Origin: UTCHB3 sp964431385
GTDB lineage: Bacteria; Bacteroidota; Ignavibacteria; Ignavibacteriales; Ignavibacteriaceae
NCBI GenBank assembly: GCA_964431385.1
Contig: CAYSJM010000005.1
Location: 1 to 64,000 of the forward strand
Direction: 5' to 3'
DNA length: 64,000 nt
Shown here piece after piece: positions 17,259 to 26,123 of the stretch. A program made the translations under genes and the position numbers. Each line of letters begins with the position of its first letter. Positions within the stretch are counted from its first letter, which is position 1. The notes beneath the pieces are model-generated. The model saw nothing but the letters and a program-made list of their open reading frames with translations. It made no database searches and was not told the DNA's origin.

Positions 17259-17972
17259 TTACGATTGCATGTTGTGGTAAACAGCTACAACATCCTCATC
17301 TTCCTCGAGGAGATCGATGAGTTCTGTCATCTCTTTTCGCTGTTCTTCGTCGAGTTCCTTGTACATATTTGGAATGTACTGAAGTTCGGAACTTTCCACT
17401 TCCACACCTTTGTCTTCGAGAGCCTTTTGCATCTTGCCAAATTCCTCGTAAGGACAATAAATGTAAACGAAGTCGTCGTCACTGTCCAGCTCATCCAATC
17501 CAAAATCGATAAGTTCAAGCTCCAACTCATCAACATCAGCCACAGAAGCTCTCTTCAACTTGAAGAATGCTTTGTGTTCAAAGTTGAATGCCACACTTCC
17601 CGAGTTACCGAGCGTACCGTTCCCTTTTTTAAAGTGGTGGCGAACATTTGCAACCGTTCTGGTAGTGTTGTCGGTGGCACATGCAACAATTACATAAATA
17701 CCATGAGGTCCCATTCCCTCATAAGTAATTTCCTGATATCCTGTGGTATCTTTGTTCGAAGCCCTTTTAATTGCTGCTTCAACTCTGTCTTTTGGCATGT
17801 TAACGCTTTTTGCGTTCTGCATGGCGAGTCTAAGCTTCGAATTGGTTGCAGGATCAGGTCCACTGGCCTTCACCGCAATTTCTATCTCTTTTCGTGCACG
17901 ATTAAATGCAACAGACATTTTGGCATAGCGTGCGAACATTGTATGTTTTCGCGTCTCGAATATTCTGCCCAT
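17259..17972 (-). CDS. yebC: YebC/PmpR-family protein
   Basis: 237 residues, full length for the family, starting MGRIFETRK...MFARYAKMSVAFNRARKEI as in other members. Contains the conserved stretch KSVNMPKDRVEAAIKRA and YEGMGPHGIYVIVACATDN. Family members are described as DNA-binding transcriptional regulators and, more recently, as translation factors that relieve ribosome stalling; I cannot choose between these from sequence. Cytoplasmic. Single gene with its own terminator; ATG 17972. Confidence 0.95.
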   Translation of the reverse strand: MGRIFETRKHTMFARYAKMSVAFNRARKEIEIAVKASGPDPATNSKLRLAMQNAKSVNMPKDRVEAAIKRASNKDTTGYQEITYEGMGPHGIYVIVACATDNTTRTVANVRHHFKKGNGTLGNSGSVAFNFEHKAFFKLKRASVADVDELELELIDFGLDELDSDDDFVYIYCPYEEFGKMQKALEDKGVEVESSELQYIPNMYKELDEEQRKEMTELIDLLEEDEDVVAVYHNMQS

Positions 17973-18086
17973 AAGTCCCGATTTTTAATTAATCAATATG
18001 CAAATTTAAACAGAATTCTCTTTTTCATCAAATAAATCGCAAAAACTGTTAAAATGCACAGTAGCGATTTGGTTTTCACTTTCAGA

Positions 18087-21000
18087 TTACCTGATGAGAA
18101 CAAAGGCTCCCCAATAATAAGGTAATTTGTACTTGTTCCTTATTTCAGTTCGAGCTTTGTCGAATGATAATAATTTATCACCGGTTTTTAGCCAATTGGA
18201 GTAAAAACTTATCATAAATTCCATTGTTGCTGTATCGTGAACTCTCCAAAGACTCATCATCACACTTTCTGCACCCGCAACCATCAGTGCTCTTTGTAAT
18301 CCATATACCCCTTCGGCATTCTGAATTGTACCCAAACCTGTTTCGCAGGCTGAAAGAACCACAAGATTTGTTGATGCAAGATCAAGATTTAGACACTCCT
18401 GTGCAGTAAGTATTCCGTTTTCGGAGATTTTCCATATAAACGGATCACTATCCAAGAATACACCTGCACCGGCGAGAAACAGACCTGAACGAAGGAGAGG
18501 ATTTTGGGCTACAATTCCTCTGTCGAATCCATAGACTTTTTCATCATCCACTTCTTCATCTTTAATGAAATAGCCGTGAGATGCGATATGTAAAACTTCG
18601 GGTAGTCTAATCTGTTTTATTTTTGTCTCACTCGCATCAACTCGGGTAAAAAGATGCGATTCATTTCCGCTATTTTTCACTAATGAATCGATCATTTCCA
18701 CTTCTCTTTTAGTCCCCGGGATGTCAGATAGCCAATATCTTTTAATATCTTTTCCCGCCTCGGTCGGGATTACACTTCTGTCGCTCTCCGGTGTGACTGA
18801 TTTGTTCTGAGTTGAGTCAAATTTGTAAAGATCAGGATAGCCAAAAAGATAATTGCCTTTCCCCTTTCCCCGATTATCATCTCGTTTAACCAACTCCCTG
18901 GTGCTTATAACATTTTCAATTTCATATTCTTCATACACATATTTCCCCGTTGAGGGATTGATTAAAACGGCAGGATTTATCTTATGATACACACCATCTG
19001 CTGAAAAATAGATTTTTTCCACTCCCTGAAGATGGTATTCTATCGGAAGCCAAAAAAGATTATATAAATCTTTTAAGGTTTTAATTTCATTTTCGTTGAA
19101 ATAATCTGTATCGATTGTTCTTACTGCATCGAGTAGAGCCTGGTAACCCTCTCCTTCCATTTTTTCCCCAAGAAACTGAAAACCAATTTCCGGATGATCA
19201 ATCGTCTCAGGTGTAATGATCAAGTAGAGGTAGTGAACTGAATCGGGAGCTGCTTCATAGGGTCGAAATCTAAAAATTTCGAGTGCTGCCTCACCTGCTT
19301 TTAGATTCTTTCTTATCTCTTGCCATGTGATCGAAAGATCGATCAGAGAATCACCAGTCATTATCCCATTATTTAGTTCATTTTGAATATTTTTCGCCTC
19401 TTTTTCGAGAGATTCAAGATCATACCCGGTTTTTAATCTTTCATCCTTAGTAAAATTGTATAACTTCCCGATCAAATTTTTTATATCATCCAATTTTCGA
19501 ATTTTTTCGATTTTTCCGGGATCACTAATTTTTCGCATCCTTTGTCGCTCATTCTTGAGTGCAGCGAGTTTTAATCCTTTTATTCGTAAGAGATTATCAT
19601 AATAAAGGCCATAGGCAGCAAGATTAAATTCAAAATATTTCATTGATACAGACATGCATAACTCATTCACTTGAATAAACTTACGCATCATCACTTCCCT
19701 TTCGTTTTCAGTCAGTACTGGAAGTGTCTCCCTCAAATATTTAGCCTGCACATCAATTAATTCTTTATAGAGCTTAAAGAACTCCTCTCCTTTACCTCTT
19801 CGCCCCATTAATTCTATCAATTTAACCGTCATCAGTAGATAATCGGGATTTAACTCGCTGAAATTTTGTTTCTGTTTGTTTATAACTGCAAGTAAAAAAT
19901 CCTGGGCGGGATTAAAATCCCCTTCCCGATGATAAAATTCAACGATATTCGTTAACGCATTCACAAAATAGGGGTCACGAATCTGTAAAATTAATTCAGA
20001 ATTTTTCTTCAGGTATTTGTAAAAATTTCTGTGACCCTTGTTATAAGGTATGTTGTTGTGCAAAAACGCGAGATTCCCAAATGTTTTCATCCAGTCATTA
20101 TCAGAAACCACAGGAAGTTCAATAAACAATTTTGAGAGATCACCAAGCAGTGTACCCGACTTCTCCTTTTCGCCCTTCTTGAATAAAATCATCGCAAGTT
20201 CTGATTTCATCCGAATTATCCGAAAATTATTCCCAGATTTCCCTTCTGAGGAAGTTTTTTCAAAAAGCTCCAACAACTTTTCCGTTTTTGTAGAATTTCC
20301 TTTTTGATTGTAATAATCGATTAACTGCGAGATCAGTTTGAGCTTTTGTTGCTGATCTGTAACTAAGTCAGACACAACAAGCGTGTAAACTGAGTCCATT
20401 ATTTTTTCATACTTATCGCTTTCCCCAGCCTGCTGCATTGTGAAAGCCATTCCCACAAGTGCATCAGTAAAATTGTTGCCGGTTTTGATATCGAGAGAGT
20501 CAATTACCCGCAATAACTCTGAAAGAATTTCTCTCGATTCCAAGAATTTACCGAGGAACCGGTAATTTTCAGCGAGTTGATTTTCATTACGCATTCGCAA
20601 TTCATTCCCCGGCATGAAATACTGTTTTATCAATCCATATTTTTGCTTTTGTACATCAAGCGACTTAGAATACTCCCCTGTTTTGATGTACAGGTCTCTT
20701 AACATTTCAGTGAGATCAAAATAGTCGGAAGAGAGGAAGAGAAAATCATTTTCAAGCTGCGATTTTAGTTTAAGCAACGAGTCTTCCGCAGCTTTGAACC
20801 TGAGAGAATCTATCATGGCACCAATTCGTGTCATGGAGATTTTATACGACCATTCTTTTGGTGAAAACTCCTCGATTTGTTTTTCAACTTCCGAAAGTTT
20901 AATTTTATCGGGCACCACTTCGGTGAAATAATATTTTTTCCACTCAAGAGCTGTCAGTGATTTTGGATTTTTACGCTGAAAACCCTCAATAACGGATAAT

Positions 21001-22013
21001 AATTTCTTGGGATTGTTCTTCAGATTGTATGCTGCGAGCCATGGAAAGGTATTCTCATGGATGTTTTCAATTGAGCCGGTTAATTGATCATTTTGAGCTT
21101 TTAATAGTGGTGAGTTATAGTTATTTTCTGCGAGGAAACAAAAAACGGTCTCAACAATCGGGAGAGAGGTTTCGGTACCGTCGTCAGCACCCGCAGCCGT
21201 TTTTAGCATGTATTCCTCATCTAAAATACCGGCAAAAAGAGGGACAAAATAGTCGTTGTAAGCTGAAATCAACTCGGATTCATCATTTGCATAAGCCGGT
21301 TCCACCCATTTATCTTTTCCTTTAAGCCGAATAAGCTCTTCAGCAATCGCCGGTTCATATTTCATAAAGAGGCTCAACGGAAATTGTGTATCGTTCACGA
21401 TTTCAAGGGTGTCAAACCATGCAAGCCCTTTGTTATAGTTATCCCTGAAATACTCTTTTTCATCGGGGAAAATATTTTTGTTTCGTTCCGATTTGTCTTG
21501 GAGTAGTGAAGTATCGCCGGCCTTGGGCGATGCATCACTCTCTTTTGCCGGTAGTGAAGACCAGCATTCTATAAAATAGAGATATGACGGAGATATCTGA
21601 AATGGAATTTTCCCTTTAAGATTTGAGAAAAGAGCTGTCACTTCAGGATAAAATTCCTTTTCCGTAATTATATACTCGTAAAGAGCGAGCATTACAAGAT
21701 CACCCTTTTCAGCGGAGGTAGTCTTCGCAAAATTCAGAAGTGCAGATTTGGTATCTTTGTTAAAGGTCAGATTTAGATATATCAGTTTTAGAAGGTCTCG
21801 AGAGGGAGAATTTTCGATTATTCTTTTTAGTGCAGAAGCAGCTTTTAGATAACTGCTGTCTGTTGAACCATCATCCGATTGTACAGTCGAAATTGTGCCG
21901 GCAAAATTTGCAAAATATTCGGCAAATATTTTTTCATCTTCACTCAAACCTTGTGAGTAAGTCCGCGTAAAGATGGTGGCTGCGATCAAAATCTGAAAAA
22001 TATACTTTTTCAT
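18087..22013 (-). CDS. Exported TPR-CHAT caspase-like protein (1308 aa)
   Basis: Begins at ATG 22013 (a GTG six bases upstream would add two residues). Residues 1-20 are a signal peptide (MKKYIFQILIAATIFTRTYSQ). About 30-870 is helical with many TPR-like units (for example YKTGEYSKSLDVQKQKYG). About 870-1308 is a CHAT domain, the caspase-like fold of separase relatives: catalytic His1146 in LHIASHGYF and Cys1223 in VVLSACETGLG, followed by GVYGLQRALMVAGAESVMMSLW. The end YYWGAFVLIR is the normal CHAT C-terminus, so the protein is complete. Both catalytic residues are kept, so it is probably an active peptidase, and it is exported rather than cytosolic. No recognisable defence partner sits beside it. 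Substrate unknown. Confidence 0.92.
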   Translation of the reverse strand: MKKYIFQILIAATIFTRTYSQGLSEDEKIFAEYFANFAGTISTVQSDDGSTDSSYLKAASALKRIIENSPSRDLLKLIYLNLTFNKDTKSALLNFAKTTSAEKGDLVMLALYEYIITEKEFYPEVTALFSNLKGKIPFQISPSYLYFIECWSSLPAKESDASPKAGDTSLLQDKSERNKNIFPDEKEYFRDNYNKGLAWFDTLEIVNDTQFPLSLFMKYEPAIAEELIRLKGKDKWVEPAYANDESELISAYNDYFVPLFAGILDEEYMLKTAAGADDGTETSLPIVETVFCFLAENNYNSPLLKAQNDQLTGSIENIHENTFPWLAAYNLKNNPKKLLSVIEGFQRKNPKSLTALEWKKYYFTEVVPDKIKLSEVEKQIEEFSPKEWSYKISMTRIGAMIDSLRFKAAEDSLLKLKSQLENDFLFLSSDYFDLTEMLRDLYIKTGEYSKSLDVQKQKYGLIKQYFMPGNELRMRNENQLAENYRFLGKFLESREILSELLRVIDSLDIKTGNNFTDALVGMAFTMQQAGESDKYEKIMDSVYTLVVSDLVTDQQQKLKLISQLIDYYNQKGNSTKTEKLLELFEKTSSEGKSGNNFRIIRMKSELAMILFKKGEKEKSGTLLGDLSKLFIELPVVSDNDWMKTFGNLAFLHNNIPYNKGHRNFYKYLKKNSELILQIRDPYFVNALTNIVEFYHREGDFNPAQDFLLAVINKQKQNFSELNPDYLLMTVKLIELMGRRGKGEEFFKLYKELIDVQAKYLRETLPVLTENEREVMMRKFIQVNELCMSVSMKYFEFNLAAYGLYYDNLLRIKGLKLAALKNERQRMRKISDPGKIEKIRKLDDIKNLIGKLYNFTKDERLKTGYDLESLEKEAKNIQNELNNGIMTGDSLIDLSITWQEIRKNLKAGEAALEIFRFRPYEAAPDSVHYLYLIITPETIDHPEIGFQFLGEKMEGEGYQALLDAVRTIDTDYFNENEIKTLKDLYNLFWLPIEYHLQGVEKIYFSADGVYHKINPAVLINPSTGKYVYEEYEIENVISTRELVKRDDNRGKGKGNYLFGYPDLYKFDSTQNKSVTPESDRSVIPTEAGKDIKRYWLSDIPGTKREVEMIDSLVKNSGNESHLFTRVDASETKIKQIRLPEVLHIASHGYFIKDEEVDDEKVYGFDRGIVAQNPLLRSGLFLAGAGVFLDSDPFIWKISENGILTAQECLNLDLASTNLVVLSACETGLGTIQNAEGVYGLQRALMVAGAESVMMSLWRVHDTATMEFMISFYSNWLKTGDKLLSFDKARTEIRNKYKLPYYWGAFVLIR

Positions 22014-22138
22014 GATCACACTATCTTTCTTTTATTTACTTGTTTAGCCTGAATTGTGAGTTTATCACAATCATATATTAATATGTACTTTAAACTAATC
22101 AATTCCTTTCAATTAATAATTGTTTATTACCACACTGC

Positions 22139-22173
22139 AAAAAAAAAGCTATCGGTGAAATACTCCGCAGCTC
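22139..22173 (-). terminator. Probable terminator of the carbonic anhydrase gene
   Basis: On the minus strand AGCT-G-CGG ... CCG-AT-AGCT can pair with one small internal loop and runs into nine T. Weaker than the other terminators of the window. Confidence 0.55.
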
Positions 22174-22194
22174 TTTTAATCGATAAAAGAATAT

Positions 22195-22845
22195 CTATTT
22201 ACGGGTAATTTTTACTTTCCCTGTAGCCAGATCATATACACCACCCACAATTTTAAGTTCACCTGAAGCCACTTTTTCTTCGAGCAACCGACTGTTTTTC
22301 ATAAGGTTTTTAGCCTGAAGTTTTACATTTATATCGATGCATTCGCTTATCAAGTCAGGAACTTCACGCATGGTTTTTGCCTCTTTTACTGCCGGTTCAA
22401 TGTAGTGGATCAATTTTTCAATGTTTGGAGTCATTTCACCACCATTTACAGCAGCAGTCACCGCACCACATTTTGAATGTCCCATAACAACCACCAATTG
22501 TGAGCCCAAATGTTCCACAGCATACTCAATGCTTCCAATTGCTTCGGGAGTTGCCACATTTCCCGCAAGTCTGATAATAAACAATTTACCGAGAGACTCA
22601 TCAAAAACCAATTCAGGTGGAACTCTTGAATCTGAACACGACAAAATGACCGCATAGGGCGACTGTCCGTTCTGCAGATTTTTTATTTCGCTCTTGAGGT
22701 CTTTTTTACTGATCTGCCCGGAAACGAAGCGGGAATTCCCGGATTCAAGGTATTTGAGGGCTTCATCGGGTGAGAGCTGCGAAAAAAGTAATGAAGTGCT
22801 GCAAACGATTAAAAAGAGAACAAATTTCATACGATTTAGAACCAT
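22195..22845 (-). CDS. Beta-class carbonic anhydrase with signal peptide
   Basis: 216 residues. Zinc ligands and catalytic dyad of beta carbonic anhydrases are visible: Cys-x-Asp-x-Arg in SCSDSRVPPE, and His-x-x-Cys in GHSKCGAVTAA; it interconverts CO2 and bicarbonate. Unlike most beta-class enzymes it opens with a signal peptide (hydrophobic core FVLFLIVCSTSLLFSQ), so it acts in the periplasm. ATG 22845 is preceded by GGAG at good spacing. It is divergent from korAB, whose enzyme handles CO2, and a SulP transporter follows korAB, so a carbon-supply role is plausible. Confidence 0.93.
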   Translation of the reverse strand: MVLNRMKFVLFLIVCSTSLLFSQLSPDEALKYLESGNSRFVSGQISKKDLKSEIKNLQNGQSPYAVILSCSDSRVPPELVFDESLGKLFIIRLAGNVATPEAIGSIEYAVEHLGSQLVVVMGHSKCGAVTAAVNGGEMTPNIEKLIHYIEPAVKEAKTMREVPDLISECIDINVKLQAKNLMKNSRLLEEKVASGELKIVGGVYDLATGKVKITRK

Positions 22846-22891
22846 ATAATACTCCAGACTAATAATAATTGATTAAATGAACCTCAATATA

Positions 22892-22905
22892 GTGATATAA
22901 ATCAA
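22892..22905. promoter_or_regulatory. Possible FNR/CRP-family binding site
   Basis: GTGAT-ATAA-ATCAA differs by one base from the FNR consensus TTGAT-N4-ATCAA. It lies between the divergent carbonic anhydrase and korA genes, 47 bases from the former and 141 from the latter. Seen by eye only; an AT-rich region will produce such matches by chance at some rate. Confidence 0.4.
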
Positions 22906-23046
22906 TACTAAATCTTTCACACTATAAAATATTTTTCGTGGAAGTGTAAATCATTAGTTTTTAATAACAACATTTATTAAATTTCTATACCATTTTGAAT
23001 ATTTTTCCAAAATGGGGATACATTTTTTAAACTAAGAGATGAAAAA

Positions 23047-24888
23047 ATGGCTGAAAAACAACTTGTAAAGGTTGAAGATGTTACCGTCAGGTTCGCGGGA
23101 GATTCCGGCGACGGTATGCAGTTAACAGGCTTACAGTTTTCGACTTCCTCTGCGATAGCCGGAAACGATTTAAATACCCTTCCTGATTACCCTGCTGAGA
23201 TCCGTGCCCCCGCCGGTTCACTAAATGGAGTTTCAGGATTCCAGATACACTTCTCAAGTGGTGAGAGTACTACACATGGCGATCATCCTGATGTTCTTGT
23301 CGCTATGAACCCAGCCGCTTTAAAAGTGAATATAAAAGATTTAAAACCCAATGCAACGATCATTGTTAATGAGTCTTCTTTTGATTCAAAAAACCTGTCG
23401 TTAGCAAAGTATGAGACAAACCCTCTTGATGATGATTCACTGAGAGGATATAATCTCCTTCGTGTGCCCATGACCAAAGCGGTAATGAATGCCCTCGAAG
23501 GTGTAAACATCTCAATGAAAGAAAAAGAGAGATGTAAAAACTTTTTTGCACTCGGAATTATGTTCTGGATGTTTAGCCGTCCGGTTGAACCAACGATAAA
23601 ATGGATCGAAAACAAATTCAGAGTAAAACCTGACATCCTCGAAGCTAATAAAAAAGCTTTAATGGCCGGTTATCACTACAGTGAAATGACAGAACTGTTT
23701 ACTACCAGATTTTTCCTCGAACCTGTAAAACTTCCCCCCGGAAAATATAAAAATGTTACAGGTAACGAAGCAGTAGCACTCGGAATGGTAGCTTCATCCT
23801 GGAAAAGTGGTGTTCCCCTTTTCCTCGGTTCATACCCTATCACCCCTGCATCTGAAATTTTACACGAACTCAGCAACTTTAAACACTTTGGTGTGAAAAC
23901 TTTTCAGGCTGAAGATGAAATTGCTGCTATTTGTGCTTGTATCGGTGCTGCATTTGCAGGTAACATCGCTCTTACCACCACTTCAGGACCCGGACTTGCT
24001 CTCAAAATGGAGGCAGTCGGACTCGGTGTTATGACCGAACTTCCACTCGTGATTGTGGATGTGCAAAGAGGTGGACCAAGCACAGGGCTACCGACCAAAA
24101 CTGAACAGTCTGATCTTTTTCAGGCTATGTACGGCAGAAATGGTGAAGCTCCTGTTTGTGTTCTCGCTGCTTCAACTCCGGCTGACTGTTTCCACATGGC
24201 TTATGAAGCCGCCAGAATTGCGACCAAATATATGACTCCGGTTATTCTTCTTTCTGATGGATATCTTTCACAAGGCTCTGAACCTTTCAGAATACCCGCT
24301 GAAGATGAACTACCCGAACTCAAAATTGAATTCAGAACTGAAAAAGAAGAATTCTACCCATACCTTAGAGATGAAAATCTTTCACGCCCATGGGCTATCC
24401 CTGGCACACCGGGATTGGAACACAGGATCGGTGGACTTGAAAAATCACACATCTATGGTAATGTAAGTTATGTACCTGAGAACCATGAATTTATGATCAA
24501 TCTTAGAGATCAAAAGATTAAAAATATCGCAAATGATATTCCTGATCTCGAAGTTCGTGGTGAGCAGGAAGGCGACTTACTCGTCCTTGGATGGGGTTCG
24601 ACCTACGGTGCCATTAACGAAGCAATTAACAGAATTCAAGCCAGAGATATTAAGATTTCCCAGGCTCATCTGAAGTATATAAACCCCCTGCCGAAAAATC
24701 TCGGTGATGTTCTAAAGAGATTTAAGAGAATTCTTCTTCCTGAAATCAATCTTGGACAACTCGCTATGGTTCTTCGGAGTGAATATCTAATAGATATCAT
24801 TCAATATAACAAAGTTCAGGGCTTACCGTTCAAAGCTTTTGAAATTGAAGAAAAGATATTAAATCTGCTCGGAGTCGAAAATGAATAA
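23047..24888 (+). CDS. korA: 2-oxoacid:ferredoxin oxidoreductase, alpha (fused gamma-alpha) subunit
   Basis: 613 residues. Residues about 12-200 are the gamma domain (GDSGDGMQLTG near the start, which contacts CoA/TPP partner chains) and about 235-610 the alpha domain with pyrimidine-binding and C-terminal transketolase-like parts (SYPITPASEILHELS, QAEDEIAAICACIGAAFAG, RGGPSTGLPTKTEQSDL). With KorB it forms the 2-oxoglutarate:ferredoxin oxidoreductase type enzyme, which oxidises 2-oxoglutarate or, in reverse, fixes CO2 onto succinyl-CoA in the reductive TCA cycle. Substrate is judged from the architecture and could be another 2-oxoacid. Overlaps korB by 8 bases. Confidence 0.94.
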   Translation: MAEKQLVKVEDVTVRFAGDSGDGMQLTGLQFSTSSAIAGNDLNTLPDYPAEIRAPAGSLNGVSGFQIHFSSGESTTHGDHPDVLVAMNPAALKVNIKDLKPNATIIVNESSFDSKNLSLAKYETNPLDDDSLRGYNLLRVPMTKAVMNALEGVNISMKEKERCKNFFALGIMFWMFSRPVEPTIKWIENKFRVKPDILEANKKALMAGYHYSEMTELFTTRFFLEPVKLPPGKYKNVTGNEAVALGMVASSWKSGVPLFLGSYPITPASEILHELSNFKHFGVKTFQAEDEIAAICACIGAAFAGNIALTTTSGPGLALKMEAVGLGVMTELPLVIVDVQRGGPSTGLPTKTEQSDLFQAMYGRNGEAPVCVLAASTPADCFHMAYEAARIATKYMTPVILLSDGYLSQGSEPFRIPAEDELPELKIEFRTEKEEFYPYLRDENLSRPWAIPGTPGLEHRIGGLEKSHIYGNVSYVPENHEFMINLRDQKIKNIANDIPDLEVRGEQEGDLLVLGWGSTYGAINEAINRIQARDIKISQAHLKYINPLPKNLGDVLKRFKRILLPEINLGQLAMVLRSEYLIDIIQYNKVQGLPFKAFEIEEKILNLLGVENE

Positions 24889-25915
24889 TGAAAATCAAGT
24901 ACCAACAGTTCAACTGACTGCAAAAGATTTTGCATCAAATCAGGATGTTAAATGGTGTCCCGGTTGCGGTGATTATTCTATTCTCGCTCAGATGCAGAGA
25001 GTTTCACCCTCACTTGGTGTAAAAAAGGAAGATTTCGTTTGGATTTCGGGTATCGGTTGTTCCTCAAGATTTCCATATTATATGGATACTTTTGGAATGC
25101 ACGGAATTCACGGAAGAGCTCCTTCTATTGCAAGTGGTGTTAAAATTGCCCGTCCCGAACTCGCTGTTTGGATGGCAAGCGGTGATGGTGACCTTTTATC
25201 TATCGGTGGAAATCACTTCATTCACACTTGCCGTAGAAACATCGGCATTAAGATGATCCTCTTCAACAATCGTATTTACGGTTTAACCAAAGGTCAATAC
25301 TCCCCAACTTCCGAACAAGGTAAAAAAACAAAATCAACCCCGTTTGGAAGTGTGGATTATCCCTTTAAACCTGCCATGGTTGCCCTTGGAGCAGGAATCA
25401 GTTTCTACGCCCGCAGCATCGACCGTGAACCTAAGCACATGCAGGAAATGATGCAAAAAGCTGCTGCTCACAGTGGAACCACCCTGATCGAAGTATATCA
25501 GAATTGTAACATCTTCAACGATGGTGCATACTCCAATTTGACTGATAAAGAAACTAAAGCTGACTCAGTTTTGGTTCTTGAAGATGGTCAACCTATGATC
25601 TTCGGTAAAAACCGTGATAAAGGTATTAAATTGGATGGTGATATCCCTGTGGTTATCGATCTGAACGATGGTGTTCACTCGATTAATGATGTTTGGGTAC
25701 ACAAAGAAGTGGATCCTTCACCAGTCAGAGCCTTCATTTTGGCAGAGTTCATCGAAAATCCTGAACTCCCTGTTCCAATCGGTTGCTTCCGTAGATACGA
25801 AAAACCAACCTATGAGGAACTCGTTGTTGAGCAGATTGATCACATCAAAGAGACCAAAAAAGTCACTTCGTTTGAACAGTTGATCGGTCAGGGAAATGTC
25901 TGGACAATTGAATAG
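24881..25915 (+). CDS. korB: 2-oxoacid:ferredoxin oxidoreductase, beta subunit
   Basis: 344 residues, the standard size. The TPP/iron-sulfur signature is present: WCPGCGDYSIL (about 26-36), GIGCSSRFPYYMDTFGMHGIHGRA, the TPP-Mg motif GDGDLLSIGGNH...NNRIYGLTKGQYSPTS, and the late Cys in YQNCNIFNDGAY; the four Cys should hold one [4Fe-4S]. Works with KorA, oxygen-sensitive and ferredoxin-dependent. GGAG precedes the ATG inside the end of korA. Followed by a terminator. Confidence 0.95.
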   Translation: MNNENQVPTVQLTAKDFASNQDVKWCPGCGDYSILAQMQRVSPSLGVKKEDFVWISGIGCSSRFPYYMDTFGMHGIHGRAPSIASGVKIARPELAVWMASGDGDLLSIGGNHFIHTCRRNIGIKMILFNNRIYGLTKGQYSPTSEQGKKTKSTPFGSVDYPFKPAMVALGAGISFYARSIDREPKHMQEMMQKAAAHSGTTLIEVYQNCNIFNDGAYSNLTDKETKADSVLVLEDGQPMIFGKNRDKGIKLDGDIPVVIDLNDGVHSINDVWVHKEVDPSPVRAFILAEFIENPELPVPIGCFRRYEKPTYEELVVEQIDHIKETKKVTSFEQLIGQGNVWTIE

Positions 25916-25962
25916 GTGAATCCAATAATGCAGTAATGCCGTAATATTTGGATGGAATTTGA

Positions 25963-25997
25963 GGAGTCGGGATTTGTTTTCCGGCTCCTTTTTTTGT
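25963..25997 (+). terminator. Terminator of korAB
   Basis: GGAGTCGG (25963-25970) pairs with CCGGCTCC (25981-25988, one G-T pair), followed by seven T. Confidence 0.88.
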
Positions 25998-26123
25998 TTT
26001 GAAATCTCTGTTTAATATCACAATTCGAATTAAGGATTGTTGTGTTGCCTCTTCTCCACAGCCTTTGTTCCCCTGAATCTTGGTATATTTAGAGTTTATT
26101 TTTAAGATAATTTAAAAACAATC

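Noticed and set aside
17265..18035. Plus-strand open frame of 256 codons opposite yebC
   Set aside because: It is the complement of a well conserved gene; composition is Cys/Phe/His-rich with no domain, and yebC clearly is the real gene.
18087..22013. CHAT protein as part of a defence island (gRAMP/Craspase-like or similar)
   Set aside because: It has a signal peptide and its neighbours are yebC and a carbonic anhydrase; no nuclease, Cas or other defence gene is near.
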